Shown in pieces: positions 36,413 through 48,800 of a stretch of 64,000 nt of DNA. Both the position numbers and the translations under genes were made by a program. Numbering within the stretch: position 1 is the stretch's first letter; each line of letters starts with the position of its first letter. The notes beneath the pieces are model-generated. The model ran no database searches and was not told where the DNA came from. It worked only from the letters and a program-made list of their open reading frames with translations. The DNA comes from Strobilurus pachycystidiatus (taxonomy: Eukaryota; Basidiomycota; Agaricomycetes; Agaricales; Physalacriaceae), in contig JAHLMK010000021.1 in assembly GCA_019915135.1 (NCBI GenBank), positions 372,001 to 436,000 on the forward strand, written 5' to 3'.

Positions 36413-39400
36413 TCATTCGTCGTCGGAGGGCAAAAGCTCCTCCTCGACTTCGTCTTCCGAGTCGGACGGCTGGTCGTCCTTAGATGTCTTTGCCTCTTCA
36501 CCGGCCGCCTCCTGAACATCCGCCTCTTCCTCATCAGCTTCCTCCTCCTCCTCAGCGATATCATCCTCAGGTTCTGCATATGTCTGAACTTTGGGCGTTC
36601 GTGTCTGTCTGCTACTCCGCCGGGAAGGGGCAGGCGTCTCTAGCACCGGTTTTCTGTTCATCGAGATGAGGGTATGACTGGGATAGGGCAAGGGAAATAC
36701 GCACGATTTGGTTGCCCCAGGCCTTTTCTTGCGCAGCGGAGAAACACCTCGAGGCTGTAAGCTTGAATCCCTGACGCGTCTGGAAGTCAAGGTACATCAG
36801 CGTTTCGAGTAGCAGGGCACGAATCCCAAAAGCACAAACCTTTTATGTGATGGCTTCATGGGAGACAAGTTATGAGGCGAGGTCGAGAAATCCTCGTCGT
36901 CAGATTCCTGTTTACTCTTTTTCCGGTTCCGAGGTGCTGGTGTTGGAGCAGTGGGCGCACTGCAAGGACTGTCAAACCTATCCCAGAGCTTACAAGACGG
37001 AACATACGACGAAGGCTCAGGATCATTTTCCGATACAACAGACTCCTCTCGCTTGCTACCTCGCTTGGACGCCCTGCTTATATGTAAACGCGAGATACCA
37101 GGGAAGACACGCGAAGCGCACCTCTCAAATCTAGGCTTCATCTCGTCTGTCGGTACGTCGACGTTGATGAACTCGCAAAGCTCCTTGATCTCGTCATCGA
37201 TTATCGTGCTCAAAACCATATCCTCGAGTTCCTGCTCGAACAGCTTCGCCATCGTGCCTCGGAATTTGTTCATTGACCGCTCCATGGTCGCGTTGTTCAG
37301 TGGGGATTGCTGCATAATTCATCAGCGAAGGTTCCACGAAATGTGGACGAAGACGTGCAATATCGAGATGTTCGAGGAGCAGGCTGAGCTTCAAGATCGA
37401 ACGCGAATCCAATTCTTTGTCGATGTGTAGCTGGTTCAGCGTCGAGCAGAAGATCTTGCGGTCATCATCTGTCAATAATTAACACCCTGCTATCCTCCGT
37501 GTATGGACAATACTAACCTCCTCTGTCAGAGTCATATAGAGCTTTCAGAAGATCAATGGCCACCAGGGCGTGAACGTTCTTGTATGGAGCCTGGTCAGGC
37601 AACCTATGTAAAGTAGCGCATCAGAGTCGGCCAAGTGTACCGTCAAATCATCAAGAAACATACACATCGACAGATTTGCCCTGGTCTGTCCAGTCCGTCA
37701 TCAACGCCGCAAAGTGTTGCATGGATATCATCTCCTGGTCATCATCAAGATCCTCGCGAAGCTCCGCCGCATGGTCAAACGCTTCAACGAAAATCTACGA
37801 CACATAAGTCATCTCCCAAACACGAAGAAGAGACTACACCCACGGACTGCATCCTAGCCTGATTGGGAAGTGACGAATAGCAATAAACGGGGAAGAAGTA
37901 TGTGAGGCATTGGCGGAGTTCGAGGTTGTCTGCTGTCGCTGGCGAGATGTACGTGACAATCAACAGCAAAAGGACCTACGAAGGTTCAGCATGGACCGAG
38001 TAACGAAAGAAGCCTATGATAGAACCGACCTTCGTGTCCTTGATCAATCCAGCAAGTAGCAGCTTGCATATTCCGAGCACCAGGATGGACTGCACCTCTG
38101 GCACTTCCTCGGCTTCCAGCATTTGCAGCAAGAAGGTGATAATCTGCTGGGCCTGCAAGACAGAATGTATCGTCAGTCCCTCTGTCACCGAAAAGGTGCT
38201 CACAATATCACACTCACCACATCCTCAGACCGTGCCAGGAAATCATACTCATACATAATGAGTATGTCGAACACAATCTGCAGAACCTTGATCCGTAATT
38301 CCTCGGGCGCGTTCTGGATCTGGCTCAGGAATAATTGGAACGAGTTCAGCGCCATGTTCTGTAATGCCATCGTTAATTTATCCTGCCGAACGCGAAAAGG
38401 AAGTGAACAATATACCTTGGCGATCAAACAACACAACCCAAGGGCAATGAGACCTTTTTCCCGCATAGCCAGATCTTTCCTCTTGACCGCAGGAATGATT
38501 AGATCCGCCAACATACCCTCCAAGGTAACGTTATCCTCGAAGGTCTACATGGGTGATGATTCAGAGATTCGTTCGGAGAATGATAACGTCGTAAGACTTA
38601 CACCGTTGACGCGCTCAAGCATCCCGATACAAAGGTTCAGCGCACGGAAGTCCTTCTCGTCGGCTTTCCTCTGATCTTCTGGGCTTAGAGTTTCTGGCTC
38701 TTTCGGTCGGCGAACTGAGCCTGCCCTCCTGCTGGTTGTCATCACACTTCCAGCATCAGACCTCGTTCCATCGTTCTAAAAGAGATAAGTGCATGACGGG
38801 TTCAGAGTAAAGATAACCCACATCGTCCTGGGCGTTATCCTCATCGAGCTCTGGATCCCGCAAGTCCTGAACAATCTCAACGACAAGACGAATGAGCTCT
38901 TTCTCCGACGCAGTGATCTGGCGGAGCATATCCAGAGTGGGCTCAATGAGGTTATCCTTCAGCCCGGTGTGAGCGAGGATCTCGCCTATGAAAGCATTCA
39001 TTACAACCGAAGTCACAAGAATAGGAATGCACTCACGACTAACTTTGAGCAAGGTGCGCCGACCAAGCTCATCTGCGAAATCAAGATGCAGCACCATGCG
39101 AAGTGTCTCCTTGAGCGTCATCTCTCCTCTCAATATCGCATCATCGAGCTCTTCGAGTTCCGCATTGGTCTGCTGTTCATCCCGTTTCTCTGCCTCGTCC
39201 TCGTCCTCGTCGTCAGACGGTTCCGGCTCCGCTTCAGCTAGTTGCTTCTTGAGCTCTTGCTCGGCTTGAAATCTTATACGAGCGTCTACCAGCTTGGAAT
39301 GTTCCTCCTGGACGACGTTGTACTGTGACTGGATGCTGAAGGCAAAGGTGGACAGAGAGGGTAAGCTGGCCTTCTCCAGGAGTTCGGGTTTCCCGGAAGC

Positions 39401-40771
39401 TGCACAGTGGTCTACGAAGACACGCGCGAGAACGATGGATTCGGGAATGGCCTCAGTCCAGTACTCATCTTGACGGGCGAGGAGGTGTTAGAATATGTGG
39501 GCAGAGTCAGAACCAATAGCAACGTACTGGGAAACACGAATGCATCTGCAAGCGAAGGCCGCGCAGTCAGAATAGCGAGGACGGCATCGACAGCCATCGT
39601 AAGACCAGGAGCCAGTACGTCGAAGAGGCATAGAAATTGCACAAAGCCCTTCATGACACCCGCGTCATCACCCTGCCAGCCCTCCAGCTCGGAGTTCCCA
39701 ACAGCATCAACAACCGCCAAGTCGAACCACTGCGCCAGCAACTTGCTGACCGCGATCCGCACAGATGGCTCGCGGTCCCCAAGGCCGGTCTTGACTATGT
39801 TTTCGCGCTGAGCGATCATCAGACGCCGAGGGTCTTCTATCTTTGGCAGGGCGACACTGTACACAAGCTTACGCGTGGTGGTGTCGGTGTCGCGCATGCG
39901 ATCGAGGATGGCTGGTAACGTCTCATGGGGCTTGACGGGGATGGAGACGAGTGCGGCGCGGCGGACTTCGCTGGAAAAAGGCATCTGTGAGTTGGCAGAT
40001 TATGTCGGTGGCTGGATAGAACGCACGGAGCGGGATCATGAGAGAGTGTGTCAAGGATAATCTCGAGCACAGTCTTTTCGCCTTCTTCCAAGTCATTCGT
40101 GTCTTCGGATCCGATGAATTTGGAGAGGGCGATGATGGCGTGGACGCGAGCGGTGTATTCCTTGTCGCGTGAGCGCTGCACGAGGCCGTATCGCAGGAGA
40201 TTGTACGTGTCCTCGCTGCATGACTTGATCAGTCCCGTGAAGGGTAGCAATTTAGATGAGACGCACTCCAAGTCCCCTATGCTACCCATCATCTCCGATA
40301 CCATCTGGACACAGCGTGCTCGTACAACCTTGTTCTTGGCCAAGAAGCCCTTCAACAGCCAGTTCAGCAGCCTCGACGTAAACCTTGACGCTAATGTGTC
40401 CGCACTGGACGTGCCCTTCTTCGCCTGTTCCTCGGCAACTGAAAAGTCAATCAGACATCGTACGCCGGAGCAGAATCGCGCCACGCACCTTTCGCATTCA
40501 CATGCCGCAAATATGTCCCAATAAAGCGCACAACACGTTCGGCTGTCTGGCCCTTCTTCACAACCAGCACCCGCGCAATCATCTGCAAAAACTCGTCCTC
40601 AAACGCTACCTCCCCCAGCAGATCCTTGCCCTGCACGACCTTGGCCGCCTGAACATGGAGTTTGTAGAGCGCAACACAGTTCTTGCGATGATTGGCCAGC
40701 GAAGACTGCACCTCGTCCAGCCGTGCAGACACGTTATCGTGGATGTCGTCGATGATGGCCGCCTTTGCCAT
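36413..40771 (-). CDS. YCG1: Condensin complex subunit 3 (CAP-G/Ycg1)
   Basis: About 1171 residues in 17 exons on the minus strand: 40489-40771, 40267-40438, 40027-40215, 39528-39970, 39037-39468, 38822-38985, 38602-38775, 38416-38544, 38218-38358, 38030-38152, 37844-37975, 37664-37794, 37518-37603, 37338-37468, 36840-37309, 36705-36779 and 36413-36653. It is a HEAT-repeat subunit that clamps DNA and stimulates loop extrusion in mitosis. Family marks: VVRFIGTYLRHVN, RLLNWLLKGFLAKNKVVRARCVQMVSEMMG, RSRDKEYTARVHAIIALSKF, HDPAPEVRRAAL, YWTEAIPESIVLARVFVDHC, an acidic Asp/Glu loop, and EKGLIALGLCCLIAK. The C-terminus is basic then strongly acidic (EEEEEADEEEADV). The junction at 37310-37337 would be a 28-bp intron and is the only weak point. 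Confidence 0.9.
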
Positions 40772-41443
40772 TGCGTCGTATGTACAAGCGTAACCTCGTC
40801 GTCGTGAAAGTTCAACTTTGAAATTGTTGACGCGTTGATTGTTACCGTGACGAGGCCACGTGACTGTGTGCCGCCGTGACATATCATGCTTCCGCGGAAC
40901 CGGCGTTTCAAATTCATGCCCGCCGGTAATACTAATTGGCATGCTTGCAAAGCACACCGGCTATATAGTCCTGCTCATGAGTCATGCAAACCGATATATT
41001 CAAAGCTATTAGCGTGGAACGACAACTATCGACAGAGCCTGAAACTAGGGATGGGTGCAACGGTACGAAACGAAAGGGTGGAAGGAAGTGGGCTGTTGGA
41101 CTGGGTTGGGTGGGTAGGTACGAGGAGGGCGTGGCACAAGGGGGGACACTCTGTCCCTCTCCCTCAAGTGCATCTTGGGGGAAGCGCATTATCTACGCAT
41201 AAATATTGGGAGGCCATCTCTATGCTGTAGACGCGTAGATGGACGGTCTATACAGTCGCTGAAGGCGCGGAATCGAAAAGAACACTGTGTGGAAAATGAA
41301 GCAGTCGATGGGGAACCTGTGGTCGATCGGGGTCGTCGACCTGTCCCTTGATATCAGATGGAGTGGGGGTGTAGTCAGCGACTTGGCTGAGAAACAAGCT
41401 CGTGGGCTTGGATAGCTGTTGTAATGGGGAGCGACCGCCGATG
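40772..41443. other. Intergenic
   Basis: 672 bp containing the condensin promoter. No ORF with protein character. Confidence 0.45.
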
Positions 41444-42200
41444 TCAGTCGGGGGATTTGTGACGGGACGGATACATGTTCAGCAGGCCCAGCGTGCATCC
41501 AGGCGGCGGGTGTGCACGCCGCTCCTCCAAGTCGTCGGACAGCGCAATGGAGCGAGTCCGCTTGTTGCCAGTGCCTGCCATGTCGTCAGGGCAGTCGTCG
41601 GGCCCGGCGGTCAGGAACTGGCCTGGTTGCTCCTCCATCCTTGACCGCCATATGGCGACGAGCGCCGATTTATCAATCGGAAGGGCGTGCAGCTCCTCGA
41701 ACGTGGCAGAGTTGCCGTCATCGTGGGCATTGCCAGCGTCGGTCTCGTAGTAGGTGTCGATTTCGAGGAACTCAAAGTCCCCGACCCGACTGCCGTCGTT
41801 GAATGTGCTGCAATCGTTTATCAACGGGGCGCCAGGACACTCTATGACGTCCTTTTCGGCGACCATGCTGCAAGCGATGTGAGTGGGGCACATAGGGAAG
41901 GTCGATGGATTGCGCACTTTTGGCCGTATATGTAGCAGTTGTCCTCTAGCTGCTCGTTGTCGAATTTTGGGGTGGGGAGCGATGTAACGTATGAGACTGG
42001 GGTCATATCGCTGCTGCAAGATCAGGACACGATGAGCGGGCAGCGCAAGGTACGAACTCTTCCGTGAGGTCCCCCTGCTGGAGCAGCGGCGTGTCGTCGT
42101 CGGCCATGCTCTCAAATGTGTTCAGAAAGTCTAGCTCGGTCGAGTCGAGCGGGTATATCTCTTGGGGTGACGAGGCGTGTGTTTGCGAAGGGAGACCCAT
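41444..42200 (-). CDS. Acidic protein of unknown function
   Basis: 219-residue model with exons 42058-42200, 41918-42010 and 41444-41867. The middle exon is read in the frame giving TPKFDNEQLEDNCYIYGQ, which looks more protein-like than the competing unspliced frame. Both junctions are then phase 2 with GT..AG ends. The product is acidic, low in Lys, with short clusters such as LDSTELDFLNTFESMADDD, DFEFLEIDTYYETDAGN and a C-terminal LSDDLEERRAHPPPG. It might be a transcription activator or adaptor, but no domain is recognised. An unspliced variant in the other frame remains possible (238 residues). Confidence 0.5.
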
Positions 42201-43847
42201 TGAAAGTAAATATCGTTAAATTTGGTGAGATGGATTGTGTCGTAGAACGTGAGCGACGGTCGTGGGCTCCAAGTAGTAGACTGTGCGACGGTAGATATGG
42301 GTAGATATGCGCAACGACGAGGTGGGAGCAGGAGACCGTCGTGGTATGAAGCAAGCCCTGTTTGGTCCTGTTGCAATGGTCCCCTTATATGTCTGCTCGG
42401 GCTTCGGCCCGCAATCCGCCCGTCTTCACACGCTTCCGAGCGCTACACGTCTACCTCTGCTCAATCCAGCAGTACACTGAGTAATCTAGCAGAGGAATGG
42501 CGTGGAACATGCTGGAATGTATTAAATTCGGACACTGTACTGACGCGACGCGCTCCGAGACCTGCGCTTCTCGCCAATCTCGGCACTCAATTGTCAATCT
42601 TTCACAATCAGTCTTGCGGCACAGTTGCCTGATGCCCCAACAGTCCCTGCTCGCAGTCCGTCGTATGACAATAACACACCACATCTCTATGTTTTTGAAT
42701 ATATGTGTCGTACGATTCCCCACAATGCGCCGAGTTGCAATCGGCCGCTCGTCACAGCCATTCCGGACAACTGCTGTTGCGTCCTGAGCCAGATGGCGGG
42801 GAAGCCTCAGTTTGATAGCACCCGCGCGACTCTTGATGCTAGATCATCGCGTACCTATCCGAGACGCGTAGTGCTGCGGATTTCATGAACTGTTAACGCC
42901 ACATGCAATCAACAACTGCGGACCCCAGGCAAAGGTACCAAGAACAAGTACGCGCAGAATGAACGCGTCTGGCTCTCGCTGCGCTGACGGTGTATTATCG
43001 GACACAGCTGCGGACAGCAGGGCGTGAATGTGCTCCGTGCCCAGTGACTTTGCTCTCCCTTGGAAAGCCTGAGTAGAGCTTAGCTACACCGCGACACACC
43101 CTATACCCAGCACTGAGCACTGAGCAGGAAACCCTCGGCCCAATCACTATACTTGGCGAACGATAGCAACACCCTCAACCCACAGGTGTGCAGATGACCT
43201 CTGGTTCCAACTACTTACTTACTTTCCGTAAATTGCGCTGTTCCACGGCGGCTCACGGGACACATTCGGGCCAAGCCGCCTCGTCCTTCCGTCTCATCAG
43301 ACCTAAATGGGAGCTTGACAGTGACAACTTCATGGAGACACTTCATGTGGCCCCGTACTCACCGTGCCGACTCACCACGTCTACACCACCGGGCGGTCGA
43401 TGACTTGAGCGTGATTGTGCGCCGCAGGAGATGATTTGGGTTCACGGTTGAAGCTTCTATGCCTGACGATGCAGAGTGGGGTAGCTGCTAGCCGGGCACA
43501 AGGTCCGCACGTTGAACAAGCGCCACACAGCAAAGGTAGCTTGCATTCGTACTCAGCGACGGTAAACCGGATAGTGGGTCCACGAAAGCTGAAAATTGGA
43601 CGTCAAGTTTGGGCCCATCATACATCATGCGGTCTGGCGTCTATCTGTTGCCAATGGGTGGAGAGGCATTCATCGGTTCTAGGTGGGCACTTAGCTGAGT
43701 GACGACGAAGATGGATGATCGTAGATCGCGTCGCGTTCAGACTCCGCTGGGTTGATCGCCTCCGTGGACCCACAAAGGAACCGCCATCTGCCATGATGCG
43801 AACAACAACAGCCCTTCGATTCCAACCACCTCTTCCGTCCTCCCATA
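42201..43847. other. 1.65-kb intergenic region
   Basis: Holds two divergent promoters. Short plus-strand ORFs only; nothing recognised. Confidence 0.45.
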
Positions 43848-45238
43848 ATGGCTGACTCTGAATCTTGTCCCAGTCCTCCCCTCGTGCCATTCTGGGATCA
43901 TAAAGGGGAGATGGTCCAACTGGAAGGCATGCCCGAAAGCCTCGGCGACTGGAAGTTGGGCCAAGACATAGAGCCTGAGCAGGAGAGACTGATACGCCTT
44001 GCCGAGAGCTATCTTAGTCAGGAGATCCAATGGACTCGTACTAGAGGCGTTGGCTTGAACATGGTCAGTCGATAGCCATCGTCATATTATCATCTTCATT
44101 GCTCAATGTCAAATCCCTGTTGCTTCTAGATGCTAGAAGCGTGTCTTGCCGATGGTAGCAAGGTTATTCTGCGCGCCAGTATGCCGTTCGAAGATTCCAG
44201 AGACGAGGAATGGAAAATGCAACGCTCAGCTGGGGAAGTTGGTATCATGAACTTCTTGGACCGCGTGTCCACCATCCCGGTGCCCAAGGTTCATCTAGTC
44301 CATCCTCCTACTGCCGCGGAACCAGTCAACTTCACAGTCATACGACTCATGCCCGGGTCCATGCTTCTCAATACTTATGGTTTGCTCGACGTTCAGGCAA
44401 AGGTAACGTAGACATACGCGAGTTCGTGGTATTGTTTACAGACAATTCCGATTCTTCAGGAACGATGTGTCTTCTCCTTTGCCGATGCTTGCATGCAGCT
44501 CTTCGAGATAGACGTTCCTCAAGAGATTGGAGGGACACTGCCAATCTCGCGCGACGACGGCGTCGTTGAGTTGAAGGTTGTCCCAATGATCTACAAACAG
44601 GCGGATTTCCAGTGCCCAGAAGTTCTCTCCTCTCTCGAGGCATATGTGTCCTTCCTCTTCGAATACAAGCGGCAGTGGGTCTCCCGACAGGACTCGCCGC
44701 AAGAGGATAAGTCTCACCATCGCGATGTGTTATTACGGCTAGAAAATTACGCCGTCCGGCTCATGCAATCATTGACATCACCCTCGCTTCGTCGTTGCGT
44801 GTTGTGCCACGATGACATGAACGATGCGAATGTCCTTCTTCACCCCGACGGACAGATCTCTGCCATCATTGACTGGGAATTCCACTCAATACAGCCGGCT
44901 GTGCTGGTCGCTGTGGCGCCTCCGTGGCTCAAGTATGACGGGTGTGACGATCCTAGTTTTCCGCCCAAGGTGATAGAACATATGTGGCTGGAGGGCGCAG
45001 AGGAGAGTGCTCGGCTGAACAATCTATTTGAAGAGGTACGTCGATGGTACAGAAACTGTGCCTGAGTCTGAATTTGGCCTGTTCTTAGTACGTGAAGACG
45101 AGAAACATAGGCTATTACGAAGCTCTGATTCAGGGCAGGAGCTTGAGGAATATTGTAGACTGGCTCAAAGATGCAGAGCTCTCTGTGATGTCTCGATTGG
45201 AGGACTGGATGAACTCCGATGAAGTCCTCTTTGGTTAG
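43848..45238 (+). CDS. Aminoglycoside phosphotransferase (APH)-fold kinase
   Basis: 404-residue model with exons 43848-44063, 44130-44402, 44460-45035 and 45089-45238. The N-lobe has an ATP-binding-like pair of strands (LEACLADGSKVILRASMP with the Lys in VILRAS-type context) and an early Glu in EVGIMNFLD. The catalytic loop is HDDMNDAN: His280, Asp282 and Asn287. The metal-binding motif IIDWE has Asp301. These are hallmarks of the APH/choline-kinase-like family, which phosphorylates small molecules; in fungi the substrate of this subgroup is unknown, so 'antibiotic resistance' should not be inferred. The last exon encodes the C-terminal helix that closes the substrate pocket. Confidence 0.88.
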
Positions 45239-45857
45239 CTCATGATTGTACTCGGTACTGGCATAATGGGCTCAGGCTGTTGCTGTTTAGTACAGCCCAC
45301 ACCTTGCATTTTTGAACACGAGTTATGTTGAGAAGCCATCAGAGGATGGGAGATTTGTGAGGGACGCCAGTAGAGACTTCATCTACTTAAACAAATTGCG
45401 CCGCGCATCTCAATGCATAGTCAGTAGATTCTATCGATATCATTATTGCTCATCCAATTAATCACTATTGGCTTCTATCGCTGCTATGGCATCTAGAGAT
45501 ACTTATCATTCTTCACTATGCGAGAAGAAACCGATTTGCATCTAAAACCGTATCAAGTGCTGATTTGAGTTTGCATTCACACAGTCACACAGAGAACTTT
45601 TTTGAGCAGAAAACAACCTCCATCCCCACGTATCACATTTCATGAGACTCAACGGTACGAGGTAGAAGGATAAAAACTGCCCGAAATATCTAAGCAAAGC
45701 AAATGAAGAAAGTGAACTACTGCTACAGAATTGACGAGAAAGCGAGATGCAAGAGTATATACAGATATAATTCTACAAACGAGACGATGATGGTGCTACA
45801 ATTACAAGATGCGATGAACCAGGCAGAAAAAAGGACGAGAAGAAAGGCGTGCAGTGT
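45239..45857. other. Convergent intergenic region
   Basis: 619 bp between two converging genes; AT-rich, with no recognisable element. If the last intron of the 1520-residue gene is retained, its stop moves into this stretch (45802-45804). Confidence 0.45.
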
Positions 45858-48800
45858 TTACCGCGAGGTACGCTGTTGGAATCGGTTGAGTCTTCCACTC
45901 AGAAAGCGAAAAAGTCATACACACCTTGCACCCTCCTCTCCACGCATTTGGTGCCGTCTTTTTCGGCCTCCATTTCTCCCACTCCCTTGCCATAGATGCA
46001 AATGCCTCCAACATCGGACCCTCTTTGTAGGTCTTAGACCCGACTACCCGTGCAACAAAATGCGTGCCTCTTGAACGCCAACACACGAACTTCCACACCA
46101 CGTTGATGTCGTTCTCGAATGACGGGTAGTGGTCTCGAAGATCAGACATCCATGTTGGTAGTTCCTTATCCACGAAGGGGAAGGCAGGGAAATCTCGTGG
46201 CTCGGAAGAGGTACTGAGATATTCGTAAAATTCCTCAAACGTCTCGGGTTCGAATATAAGCTGCTTGGGAAGAGGCCGGGGCTGGAAATGAAAAATCGAG
46301 TGAGTGGAAGAGCATTGACTGGACAGACAAAAAACGTACCGGCTGGAGAGGCGCCATGTCTACGACTACTTTGAAGCTCGACCATGCCGACGGAGGCTGA
46401 ACCTGTGGTTGCGACGCATACGGCGGAGGTGGCTGCTGCTGCTGGAGCTGGTGTAGCCCCTGCTGTTGGACATGCTGCTGGAAGCCCACGTTGAAATTGG
46501 TCTGTTGTGGCCGCTGCATTTGCGAAACATAAGACTCGTTGAAATAAGAGGGAGGCGGTCCGGGGGGGAACACCGACTCAACGGTCTGATACGGTAACGC
46601 TGTCGTGGACGCTTGCTGCTGCTGGGTTGCAGGAGCAGTATACGAGGGAGGGGTGGCCAGCAGCTTGGCAAACACGTTCGATTGGGCAGGCGGAGCTTGA
46701 GTTTGCTGAGTGTTGGCTGCTGCGTTCCACCCCCAAGCAACAGGAGGAGCAGGCGAAGCATCTGACATGTCCACATCGGCTGAAGCCATCGTCGGAAAGG
46801 CCTGCTGCTGCTGATAGCTGGAAGGCTGGGAGGGCTCGTTCCTGCAATGCCACATTAGATGTTAATATACCTCGGGTGAAATAGAGCACATACACATCCT
46901 GCATAGTGACATCATCAGTTGAAACACCTTGTGTGTTAGCAGCAGGCCACGACGAAGGCGCCTGTTGCGGCTGCGTATTAAAGGCCGAGATTACGTTCTG
47001 GGAAGGAGGCGCGTTTGCTGCTTGTGAAGGAGGGATCGATGACTGCTGATTGGCAAACGCGTTACGGGTTGTCGAAGCCTGCGGGAGGACTGGTGCGGTT
47101 TGTACAAGGGAAGCAGGCTGCTGAACAGCTGGCACGGTTTGTATCGCGGGAACTGGAAGGCTACTCGGCGCAGTTTGTACCACGGGAACGGTGTTTTGAG
47201 TGACCGGCAATGTCCCAACTGAAGGAGCAACCTGCACAAAAGGTGCTGAATGTCCCACAGGAACCGTCTGCTGCGCGGCTGACGGCTGCACGACAGTAGG
47301 CGCCTGCTCGGAAACAGGTGCTATCGGTTTGACATCGGAACCCTGCTGATTGTTTGCGGGTGTCAAATGTGTCGAAGCAGGATCCTTTGAAGGAACAGTC
47401 TGAGGCGTCAAAGGTTGGACAACAGTTGCAATCGTTGCCGTTGGACCAGAGGGAGCAGTCGAAGGTATCGAATTCGAAACGGTAGTCGTCGGCAGCGAAT
47501 CTGGCACACCGGCCGCTGTTGTCGAATCCTGAGCAGCAGGTGTGGTCGGAGTGACCCCTTTCTTGGCCTTGACTGATTTTTTCGAACTAGGATTGGACTT
47601 GGGCGACGTCGACCCAACTTTCAACACGTTCTTGAGAGGGGAGGGCTTCTTCACCGCGGAAACAGGGAGCTGATGTGTCACGATAGGGGCGGGAGGAGAA
47701 AGTGGGGAGGCTGGGGGAGAAGAAGAGAGTGAAGACTTGGATGCACTGAGCGGTTCCACCCTCGCTTCATCATGGGTCGTGGAGGTAGGCGAAGAAGAGA
47801 GAGATTTGGTCGTGTTGAATGGAATGAGAGGCTCCGCCCTCCCTTTGCCCTTTTGCTCTTTCGTATAAGAAGGATAAGGAGGAGAGATAGGTGACACCGA
47901 TCCAGGCGTTGGTGGGGTAACCTTCTCCGTCGAGTCGAGAGCCAATGTCTTTGCTTTTTCGCCTTTCTTGCTCCCCGTTCCATCCACCTTCTTCTTTTTC
48001 TTCTTCCTGTCGAGGATATGAGGCCCCGCAGATGCCGAAGAGATTGCATTAGAGCTCAAGGGCAAAGAAGGGGGAGATGACACATCCAATACAGGCGAAG
48101 CAACCTGCAATGGGGCGGGTGGCTTGTTCTTCAAGGTATCGGACGGATTTATCGTCGCGGGAAACGTTGGGGAGTCAGGAGGAGTATCTATCATGTTCTG
48201 GAGGATGTTCAAGAGCGTTTCCTGGAGCACTTGCGCAGTGTCAACAGCCCCTCCCTCGGGCGTTCGCACAGCGTCGACAGGCATTTCCTCGAGCCTTTGC
48301 TGGGCGTCAACCGCAATGGGAGACAAGGGTAGCGTAGGACTGTCGGGTAACGGAATCGAGGCAGGGTCTTGAAGGGTCTCTGCAGGTACCGTCTTCTCAA
48401 CCTTGTCCTCGTTAACTTCGACTTCCTCCTCATCCTTCAATGTTGTCCACGCCTCGATGAGATCCGTTGGAACGTCGCCGACCTTGCCCACCGCACCGAA
48501 TTCATGGTATGGTGATGATGGCATGGCTGGCATCTCGTCCTGTATCGCGAGAAGCATGAGCGCATCTCTGGCGGTATCGTGTTCGACAGGCGAGTCCCGT
48601 GTGGGCCGCTCGACTGCTATCGGGGAGTTCGGTGTGACCCGTGCATTGCTGTCAGAGCGATAACTCGGAGACTTAGGTGTCTGAGGTGAAACCGACGACT
48701 TGAGAGAATGCTCAGTAAAATGAACAATGCTATTATAGAGGATTTGACTCACCTCAGGCGTGAACTGTGGTGTAACGGTTGGAAGACCGCCTGGCGTGAG

